Source: JAYEIA01 sp964472505
Lineage (GTDB): Bacteria > Bacteroidota > Bacteroidia > Bacteroidales > JAADGE01
DNA length: 8,966 nucleotides
Assembly (NCBI GenBank): GCA_964472505.1
Contig: CAYYQW010000112.1
Location: 1 to 8,966 of the forward strand
Direction: 5' to 3'
The position numbers and the translations under genes are program-made. Position 1 is the first letter of the stretch, and each line of letters begins with the position of its first letter. The notes under the pieces are model-generated. The model ran no database searches, was not told where the DNA came from, and was given only the letters and a program-made list of their open reading frames with translations. Below, one piece after another: positions 1 to 5,758 of this stretch.

Positions 1-92
1 CTTTTTTTATGGTACCAAATTTTTAAAAAATCTTAAAAAACTATTGAAAAATTCAGCGAAAGCTAAACCCACCCCTTGCCCCATAGCCGTCA

Positions 93-233
93 AGTTAAGG
101 GAATATAATTAGACGCGGCATTTATGCCGTGGATTAAATATAGTGTGAAATATCGGGCTTTAGCCCACAATATGGGTGATATATTTTCGGCTAATGCCGG
201 TGTTCAATTTAATTGCGAATAGATCCCTTAGTT
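93..233. repeat. Intergenic repeat-like block with three small hairpins
   Basis: The block is bounded by imperfect inverted ends: AGTTAAGGGA at 93-102 and TCCCTTAGTT at 224-233 (8 of 10 pair, with a 7-bp exact core TAAGGGA/TCCCTTA). Inside are three GC-rich palindromes in AT-rich DNA: CGGCATTTATGCCG (116-129), GGGCTTTAGCCC (155-166) and CGGCTAATGCCG (188-199). Regular small palindromes inside inverted ends suggest a dispersed non-coding repeat rather than a regulatory region, but only one copy is in the window, so that is inference. No reading frame is supported anywhere in 1-413. Bases 1-92 show only A/T runs and a C-rich stretch near 68-82. Confidence 0.45.
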
Positions 234-342
234 ATTGAATGTCATTCATAGCTGCTTTACACTGATTAGTTAACAAAAAACACAGAATCAAATGTTAAGC
301 AGTTGCAAAAAGCAGTTTATTCACATAATAATAATAATTTCG

Positions 343-360
343 TATATTTGATATATCAAA
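343..360 (+). promoter_or_regulatory. Candidate promoter -7 box with overlapping palindrome, upstream of TonB receptor
   Basis: TATATTTG at 343-350 matches the Bacteroidota -7 consensus TAnnTTTG exactly. No good -33 TTTG is seen at the expected spacing; the best is TTTA at 316-319, 23 nt upstream. A perfect 14-bp palindrome, TTTGATATATCAAA (347-360), shares its first four bases with the -7 box and would extend to about the transcription start, a position suited to a repressor operator. The leader to the ATG at 414 would be about 55 nt. The promoter call is moderate and the operator call is inference. Confidence 0.45.
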
Positions 361-413
361 CTATAAATAATGATTTCATTTTATAACTTTATTTGCATAT
401 TAAAATTCCCTAA

Positions 414-2603
414 ATGATAAAAGCTATTGCTATTACGGCATCACTAATAATGTTGAGCAGCTTAACCGGTTTTGCCCAGGAACCGGACACAACGGATATT
501 TTTGAAATGTCTTTGGAAGATCTGCTGTCATTGAAAGTTCAATCAGGCGGAAAGGAAAATGAAAGCATAAGTGACCTGCCCGCAAGCATTGTAATAATAA
601 GCGAGAAAGACATCAAAGAACAAGGCTGGCAAAGCTTGGAGGAAATCCTTACGCATGTCCCGGGAATGTATATGATAAATGACTACCTCTGGTTTGGCTC
701 CGATAATTTCGGGGTTCGAGGCTTTTTTTCAACCGGAGCTTTTGGCAATATGACCGTAATGGTCAACGGTGTCAGTCAAAAAGAAGACTGGTACAACTCT
801 TTTCCGCTTACTAAAGTCAATGTGCCGGTAGAGGCTATAGACCGCATTGAAATTATCCGCGGTCCTATGTCTGTTGTGTACGGAAGCAATGCCTTTTTAG
901 GATCGATAAACATTATCACAAATGAAGTTGAAAATGAGAATATGGTATCAGCAGGCGGAGGCAATCAAATAAATTATAAAGGATTTGCCAAACTGTCAAA
1001 AACTTCCAAAGATTACACATACAGCATACATACCGGCATATACGGCAATAACGGAATAGATAAAGCTTACGCCGACATGATGACTAATCCGGAAGATCCG
1101 ATTAACGGCTTGCCCGCTTGGGGTTTATCGCCCGCTGCAACGACCGCCGGCCAGTTAGCCAATCATCGCGGATACCTCGGGGCTTCTTTCTCATTCAAAA
1201 ACTTCTATTTTGAAAATTCACAAAGCTTTACTCGCCGAGGGGTAATTGATTTTTACCCGGGTTTTGAAGACGGCCATCTTGCCGAGATACAAGCATCCAA
1301 TATGGTTTTTGGCTATAAACAAGAAATACCGGAACACAGCCGGTTAAATATACAATTGGGGCATTACAGCTTTCGTAACCGACTGGATTACAAGCACAAC
1401 AGCGACACCACCGGATACAGTTTTAACGATATTTACTCGGACGCATTGGACTTTGAATTTAACTACGGTTTCAGCATTACTCCAAAAATTAAGACCGAGT
1501 TGGGTATTTATTATCGGTATATTTACCGCGATAAACTTATTGTGGATGCACCGAATTTAAGCCCCGATTACATTAATTTAGAAGCGGGTTTGACTCGGAA
1601 TGAGAACAAACATAACCGAGCTTTATATGCACAATTTATTTACAGCCCGAATAACAAATTTCGATTCATCGGAGGCCTGCGTGCCGAACAAAGCCCCCAA
1701 TACGATATTTACTATCAGCTGCGTTTAAATCCGGCAAATAATAATACTAACTTTCTGAGCCGCAAAGGTACTTATCTTCACGACGACTTAATTCTCATAC
1801 CGCGGCTGGCCGTTTTATATAATTTCACAGAAGTTCACTACATTAAACTAATGTACGGCATGGCTGTAAAAGAGCCGTCGATTGGGGAAAATATGGATGT
1901 TGTAAGATTTCCTGACAGGCCGCAGTTGAAACCCGCATATATGAGTACTTTTGAAATAAATTATATGGGAATGGCCACCGATTTTCTAAGCCTTAACGGC
2001 AGCGTTTTTTATAACCGGGCTAATCAATTAATCTCGCGTACCAACACGATTCAAAACGGGCAAATGCAACTGTTTAACACCAACTCGGGAGAACTGCAAA
2101 CTCTGGGAGGCGAACTCAGCTTAATGCTTCAGCCCAATCAAAAACTTTTTTCAAAAATTAGTGTTACTTACCAAAAATCTGAAAATCTGCAAGCGGGCTA
2201 TGAACATATAAAGTTAGGGTATGCGCCCGATTTTTTAGCTTATATTACGGCTTCATATCGTTTTTATAAGGAGCACAGCTTAGGGTTTTCCGGCTATTAT
2301 ATTGATGAAATGAAAAGCTATTGGGCACCGGACGAAATCAGCGATATTAATGATAACCGCTCACCGGAACAGCTCATCTATGACGGCAGCCGAATTGGCG
2401 AGACGGTTCCCGGCTATTTCATGGGCAATATCAATTTACGATTAAACAATCTGTTTGATAAAGGCATTTTTTTCAATGCTTACATTCACAATGTAGCAGA
2501 CAGCGAAGTTCGCTACCCAACCACCCGAAGCAATGATGCCTTTAATCGTGGCACTTTAGGCTACGGCAGATATTTTTCTTTTGAGCTGGGTATGAAATTT
2601 TAG
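414..2603 (+). CDS. TonB-dependent outer-membrane receptor (substrate unknown)
   Basis: This 729-residue protein is a gated outer-membrane beta-barrel that would import a scarce ligand (such as an iron chelate, cobalamin or other nutrient) using TonB-ExbBD energy. Residues 1-21 form a signal peptide (hydrophobic core, cleavage likely after GFA before Q22). A segment at about 29-42, with the core MSLEDLLSLKV, is typical just before the plug in many Bacteroidota receptors. The plug runs from about 50 to 170. It shows LPASIVIISEKDIKEQG, then GVRGFF, then the family signature RIEIIRGPMSVVYGSNA (144-160) followed by GSINIIT. The rest is barrel, with alternating aromatic strands and a C-terminal strand ending FSFELGMKF, the terminal Phe expected for BAM-dependent assembly. 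There is no N-terminal carboxypeptidase-like domain and no SusD gene nearby, so it is not a SusC-type glycan system. Length and ends look complete. The ligand cannot be read from sequence or neighbours. Confidence 0.93.
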   Translation: MIKAIAITASLIMLSSLTGFAQEPDTTDIFEMSLEDLLSLKVQSGGKENESISDLPASIVIISEKDIKEQGWQSLEEILTHVPGMYMINDYLWFGSDNFGVRGFFSTGAFGNMTVMVNGVSQKEDWYNSFPLTKVNVPVEAIDRIEIIRGPMSVVYGSNAFLGSINIITNEVENENMVSAGGGNQINYKGFAKLSKTSKDYTYSIHTGIYGNNGIDKAYADMMTNPEDPINGLPAWGLSPAATTAGQLANHRGYLGASFSFKNFYFENSQSFTRRGVIDFYPGFEDGHLAEIQASNMVFGYKQEIPEHSRLNIQLGHYSFRNRLDYKHNSDTTGYSFNDIYSDALDFEFNYGFSITPKIKTELGIYYRYIYRDKLIVDAPNLSPDYINLEAGLTRNENKHNRALYAQFIYSPNNKFRFIGGLRAEQSPQYDIYYQLRLNPANNNTNFLSRKGTYLHDDLILIPRLAVLYNFTEVHYIKLMYGMAVKEPSIGENMDVVRFPDRPQLKPAYMSTFEINYMGMATDFLSLNGSVFYNRANQLISRTNTIQNGQMQLFNTNSGELQTLGGELSLMLQPNQKLFSKISVTYQKSENLQAGYEHIKLGYAPDFLAYITASYRFYKEHSLGFSGYYIDEMKSYWAPDEISDINDNRSPEQLIYDGSRIGETVPGYFMGNINLRLNNLFDKGIFFNAYIHNVADSEVRYPTTRSNDAFNRGTLGYGRYFSFELGMKF

Positions 2604-2604
2604 T

Positions 2605-2619
2605 AATCATTAAATGATT
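2605..2619. terminator. AT-rich palindrome between convergent genes, possible weak bidirectional terminator
   Basis: AATCATT and AATGATT form a perfect 7-bp inverted repeat around one base, directly after the receptor stop codon and 9 bp before the radC stop. The 25-bp gap between these convergent genes leaves little other room for termination. The stem has only one G-C pair and no clear T-tract on either strand, so function is doubtful. Confidence 0.25.
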
Positions 2620-2628
2620 GAATTTAAC

Positions 2629-3330
2629 CTACAAAATACCTTCATCGGCAAAACTAAAATACCCTTTTGTACTGACAATTACATGGTCTAATAAAGGTAT
2701 ATCCATGAGTTTGCCGGCTTCTCGGAGTTTTTTTGTGAGTTTTTGGTCAGCCGAGCTTGGATTTAAGTTACCGGAAGGGTGATTATGGCATGCAATAAGA
2801 GCGGTAGCATGTGATTCAAGGGCAATGCGCATAATTTTGCGAACATCACTAACCGTTCCCGCAATACCGCCTACACCTATTTGCTCGCGCCGAATAACGG
2901 CATTTTTTGAGTTTAGGTATAAAGCCCAAAATTCTTCGTGTTGCAAATCACCCAATAAAGAGCCAAGCAAATCGTAAACATGCTGTGAAGCGGTAAGCGT
3001 TTTCCGGCGTATAACTTCTGATGCTTTACGCCGACGACCGAGTTCCAAGGCTGCAACTATGCTTATTGATTTGGCTTCTCCGATACCTTTATGCTTCTGC
3101 AAATCGCTAAGAGAAAAACGTCCCAGCTCATTTAAATTATTTCCGGCAGCCAAAAGAATTTCTTTAGCTAAATCAACCGCTGAAATATTGGGTATTCCCG
3201 AACCGATTAAAATGGCAATGAGCTCGGCATCCGAAAGTGAGTTAATGCCTTTTTGCAATAATTTTTCGCGCGGGCGGTCATCTTCTGCCCAAGATTTAAT
3301 GCTGTTTAAGGAATTTTTATGCGCATCCAT
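2629..3330 (-). CDS. radC: RadC family protein (UPF0758), JAB/MPN metalloprotease-like fold
   Basis: This 233-residue cytoplasmic protein has the full RadC layout. The N-terminal helical region contains DRPREKLLQKG and LSDAELIAILIGSG. A helix-hairpin-helix DNA-binding motif, KGIGEAKSISIVAALELGRR, lies at about residues 81-100. The C-terminal JAB/MPN domain carries the JAMM-type metal site HNHPSGNLNPSSAD (His182, His184, Asp195), with EE at 132-133 as candidate acidic partner. The family is named from an E. coli mutant once linked to recombination repair, a role since questioned; the biochemical activity is uncertain. The frame is open for 21 more codons upstream, but that hydrophobic extension is not RadC-like, and the promoter candidate at 3352-3380 would lie inside it, so the Met at 3330 is chosen. 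The permease gene lies upstream on the same strand across a 110-bp gap. Confidence 0.94.
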   Translation of the reverse strand: MDAHKNSLNSIKSWAEDDRPREKLLQKGINSLSDAELIAILIGSGIPNISAVDLAKEILLAAGNNLNELGRFSLSDLQKHKGIGEAKSISIVAALELGRRRKASEVIRRKTLTASQHVYDLLGSLLGDLQHEEFWALYLNSKNAVIRREQIGVGGIAGTVSDVRKIMRIALESHATALIACHNHPSGNLNPSSADQKLTKKLREAGKLMDIPLLDHVIVSTKGYFSFADEGIL

Positions 3331-3351
3331 AAATTTGATTACAGGTTTACA

Positions 3352-3380
3352 CAAAAATACCGAAATATATTTTAAAACAA
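3352..3380 (-). promoter_or_regulatory. Candidate Bacteroidota promoter for radC
   Basis: Read on the minus strand, TTG (3380-3378) is followed after 18 nt by TATTTTTG (3359-3352), fitting TTG-N17-23-TAnnTTTG. The -7 box ends 21 nt before the chosen ATG, giving a leader of about 15 nt. It supports independent transcription of radC and the shorter start. Confidence 0.5.
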
Positions 3381-3440
3381 GCCTGAGAATCAATTAAAAA
3401 ATCCCGAGCCGGCAGCAATAACAGAAAACTCAAGATTTTC

Positions 3441-4370
3441 TTAAGCTTTGGGATAAATGCGTTTAATCTTTAACTGTTTACTTTCCTTAAGCTTTCTGCG
3501 TTTAATCTGAGTAACGGTTACACCGGTCAAAACCAGCAAAATACCCAATACGTTTAGCCAAGTAAACGTTCTTCCCAACAAAATAAAAGCAAAAAATGCC
3601 GTAAAAACCGGAATGGAGTTTCCGAAAATATTGGCGCGTGTAATTCCTAATTTTTTCACACCGTAAATAAAAAAAAGAAAACAAAGTGTAGAACCAAAAA
3701 CGGCCAATAATGCAATAAAGAAGAAAGGCTTCGCCTGGAAACCTATGGTTCTGAATTCATTAAAATCAAACAAAAAGAATACCGGAATAAACCAAGCAAT
3801 ACCAATTACATTTTGCCACACCGCGATGCTGTAGATGCCGTATTTTCCGGATAAATTGACCACAACCACCGAGTACAAAACCGCAGCTATTACAGCTCCA
3901 AACAAAAGCAACAAACCGGTAAGGTCAGCAGTAAAGCTCAAATCATCTTTCAGAATAACCAAGGCTACGCCCACTATGGAAATTACAATACCCACAATAT
4001 TAATAAGCGTAACTTTTTCCTTAAGAAAAAAATATGCCGCCAGCGGGCTAAATAAAGGAATGGTAGCAATCACAACAGATGTGGTGGTGGCATCGGTATA
4101 AACTATGCCGTAATTTTCTCCTATGAAATATGCAAACGGCTGCAAAAAAGACAGCAATATAAATATGGGTAAGTCTTTGGAAGCTATCGGCTCAATACGC
4201 TTTAACCAAATATTCAGTATATACAACAAAGCAACTGAAATGATTAAGCGAAACAACACGACCGTAAAGGGATTATAAACCGCCAAAGCCTGCTCGGACC
4301 ATATAAATGAAACGCCCCAAAAAATCATGGCAACAGCCATGGCCAAAAAAACTTTTAATCGTTCTGACAT
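3441..4370 (-). CDS. EamA/DMT-family inner-membrane transporter
   Basis: This 309-residue integral membrane protein of the drug/metabolite transporter superfamily consists of two tandem EamA repeats (about residues 7-141 and 150-287), each with about five hydrophobic helices. The first repeat opens with the typical VAMIFWGVSFIWS and has TDATTTSVVIATIPLFSPLAAYFFLKEKV, where the conserved end-of-helix-4 FLKEK pattern is visible. The second repeat has the matching RANIFGNSIPVFTAFFAFILLGR. The family exports amino acids, nucleosides, metabolites or drugs; this protein's substrate cannot be inferred. A strongly basic tail after residue 289 (KRRKLKESKQLKIKR) fits a cytoplasmic C-terminus. The start at 4370 fits a promoter 16 nt upstream; internal Met11 and Met15 are less likely because they cut into the first helix. 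It is divergent from the histidine kinase and upstream of radC on the same strand. Confidence 0.92.
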   Translation of the reverse strand: MSERLKVFLAMAVAMIFWGVSFIWSEQALAVYNPFTVVLFRLIISVALLYILNIWLKRIEPIASKDLPIFILLSFLQPFAYFIGENYGIVYTDATTTSVVIATIPLFSPLAAYFFLKEKVTLINIVGIVISIVGVALVILKDDLSFTADLTGLLLLFGAVIAAVLYSVVVVNLSGKYGIYSIAVWQNVIGIAWFIPVFFLFDFNEFRTIGFQAKPFFFIALLAVFGSTLCFLFFIYGVKKLGITRANIFGNSIPVFTAFFAFILLGRTFTWLNVLGILLVLTGVTVTQIKRRKLKESKQLKIKRIYPKA

Positions 4371-4386
4371 GTCTTGCTTTTTTTTG

Positions 4387-4418
4387 CAAAACTAATTTTT
4401 CATCCAATTTTCCCCAAA
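4387..4418 (-). promoter_or_regulatory. Candidate Bacteroidota promoter for the EamA transporter
   Basis: On the minus strand TTTG (4418-4415), 20 nt, then TAGTTTTG (4394-4387). This is the best match in the window to the full TTTG-N19-21-TAnnTTTG consensus. The -7 box ends 16 nt before the ATG, implying a leader of about 10 nt. Confidence 0.6.
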
Positions 4419-4464
4419 AATCATTTACTCGTAAAAAAATGTATTATGCTCAAAAAAAAATTAT

Positions 4465-4472
4465 TATCTTTG
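4465..4472 (+). promoter_or_regulatory. Candidate -7 box for the histidine kinase
   Basis: TATCTTTG matches TAnnTTTG exactly and ends 19 nt before the kinase ATG at 4492, like the spacing seen for radC and the transporter. No convincing -33 TTTG is present; the corresponding region near 4440-4448 reads TGTATTATG. The weak -33 could mean an activator is needed, which is inference. Confidence 0.4.
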
Positions 4473-4491
4473 GTGTAGAACAAAACAATTA

Positions 4492-5496
4492 ATGAAGACT
4501 TTACGCCATATATTAAATTTCATAATCGGAGCCGCTTTGCTTTGTGCTTTCTCTACAGCACAAAAGCTGATTGCCGGTTATGATTTGAAAATCAGCGCAT
4601 TCATCTTCCCTTTTGTTTTTGGCGGAATTGCCGGACTTGTAATCGGTTATCTGTTTATGCGATTAAAACTGCAAAATTTTCAGTTAATGCAAGCCAATGA
4701 AGAGTTCTCAACAACCAACGAGGAGCTCAAAGAACGCTTCGACGAACTTCGTGATGTATATAACGAATTGCAGGTTACCAAACACAAAGCAAGCGAGAGT
4801 GACCGACTGAAATCTTCTTTTCTTTCAAACTTGTCGCACGAGATAAGAACACCGCTAAACGGAATTGTGGGCTTTGCTCAGATGCTCAATGACGAAGACT
4901 TGACAACGGAAGACCGGAAAATATATACCGAAAATTTAAACGAAAGTACCGAAAGACTTCTCGAAATTGTCAATACTATAGTGGAAATTGCAAAAATAGA
5001 ATCGGGCTCGGTGGAGCTGCACAGACAAAAAATAAACCTCGATGATATTCTCAATGAAATCTATTCGGAATATGAGCTAATGGCTCAAGAACGCCGCTTG
5101 GAATTCAATTTGACAAATAAGATAGCCTACCCTCGCTCCTACGTGCATTGCGATGCCGAAAAACTTAAATCCATATTAAAGCATCTGGTTCACAACGCAT
5201 TGAAATTTACAAAACAAGGCGAGGTAAGTTTCGGAGCCCAAATAAAACAATCGTTCATAGAATTCTTTGTGGAAGATACAGGCATAGGAATGGATCAAAA
5301 TACCCAGGAACTGGTTTTTAACCCGTTTAGCCAAGGACAAGGCTTGACTACTCACGACATTACCGGTACCGGCCTGGGCCTCACCATAGCCAAAGCTTAT
5401 GTGGAGCTTATGGGCGGCATGCTGGAACTAAAATCGGAAGAAGGAAAAGGCAGCAGCTTTTCCTTCATTATTCCTTATGATCGGGCTTCTGTATAA
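4492..5496 (+). CDS. Membrane-bound sensor histidine kinase, orphan
   Basis: This 334-residue inner-membrane kinase would autophosphorylate on His and pass the phosphate to an unseen response regulator. Two hydrophobic helices (about 7-23 and 35-56) leave an extracytoplasmic loop of only around ten residues. A heptad-rich coiled coil (about 61-108) connects to the catalytic core. The HisKA H-box is FLSNLSHEIRTPLNGI with His116. The HATPase domain shows the N-box HLVHNALKFT (Asn235), G1 EDTGIGM (Asp262, Gly264, Gly266), F-box FNPFSQG (276-282) and G2 GTGLGLTIA (292-300). All catalytic residues are present and the C-terminus is complete, with no receiver or Hpt domain. There is no PAS, GAF or large periplasmic domain, so the signal is probably sensed in the membrane or through the coiled coil. 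Neither neighbour is a regulator. Confidence 0.93.
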   Translation: MKTLRHILNFIIGAALLCAFSTAQKLIAGYDLKISAFIFPFVFGGIAGLVIGYLFMRLKLQNFQLMQANEEFSTTNEELKERFDELRDVYNELQVTKHKASESDRLKSSFLSNLSHEIRTPLNGIVGFAQMLNDEDLTTEDRKIYTENLNESTERLLEIVNTIVEIAKIESGSVELHRQKINLDDILNEIYSEYELMAQERRLEFNLTNKIAYPRSYVHCDAEKLKSILKHLVHNALKFTKQGEVSFGAQIKQSFIEFFVEDTGIGMDQNTQELVFNPFSQGQGLTTHDITGTGLGLTIAKAYVELMGGMLELKSEEGKGSSFSFIIPYDRASV

Positions 5497-5583
5497 TCAT
5501 CTTTGCAATTTATTTTTACGATGTTTATTGAAATTGAATATCCGCAGGCTTGCTCAACAGACAAGGTCTGTGCAGTTAGCGTT

Positions 5584-5643
5584 ACCGGCTCCGGCAAGCT
5601 CAGCTTACGAACGCTTCCGTAGGCTGAGCTTGCCGAAGCCGGT
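5584..5643. repeat. REP-like palindromic element, copy 1
   Basis: Two 26-nt arms (5584-5609 and 5618-5643) pair at 24 of 26 positions around an 8-nt loop. The arms contain CGGCAAGCTCAGC. They closely resemble the core of the element at 8731-8794, differing mainly by A/G exchanges (GGCTTCGGCAAG here, GACTTCGACARG there). The shared block GGTGAT follows the right arm in both copies when the second is read on the minus strand. The element lies in the gap between the convergent kinase and glutamine synthetase genes, where the hairpin could also protect or end transcripts. No RAYT transposase is in the window. Confidence 0.75.
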
Positions 5644-5703
5644 GATAAATGCTTGGATGTAATATAGTAGTTTGTAGTACTTATACGCCTAATTCTTTTA
5701 TTT

Positions 5704-5745
5704 TTCAGAAGCCGGAGTTCTGAATTCTGTCCTCTGACCTCCGAC
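5704..5745. repeat. Short heptamer tandem repeat with overlapping hairpin
   Basis: Four 7-nt units lie head to tail at 5718-5745: TTCTGAA, TTCTGTC, CTCTGAC, CTCCGAC, a degenerate YTCTGAC series. The first unit also pairs perfectly with TTCAGAA at 5704-5710 across a 7-nt loop. It lies 13 bp past the glutamine synthetase stop codon. The hairpin has no T-tract, so terminator function is not supported. Degenerate heptamer arrays of this kind occur as dispersed short repeats in several bacteria. Confidence 0.5.
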
Positions 5746-5758
5746 AAAACAATACAAC

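Noticed and set aside
347..360. FNR/CRP-type site in TTTGATATATCAAA
   Set aside because: The half-sites TTGAT and ATCAA are separated by 2 nt instead of the 4 nt of the FNR consensus. I keep only the palindrome itself.
414..2603. SusC-type glycan uptake receptor
   Set aside because: There is no carboxypeptidase-like N-terminal domain, the protein is shorter than usual SusC proteins, and no SusD gene follows.
3331..3393. 21-codon N-terminal extension of RadC
   Set aside because: It is hydrophobic, unlike RadC N-termini, and contains the best promoter candidate for the gene.
3059..3397. Plus-strand open frame across radC
   Set aside because: It is a shadow of radC with no independent start context or protein pattern.
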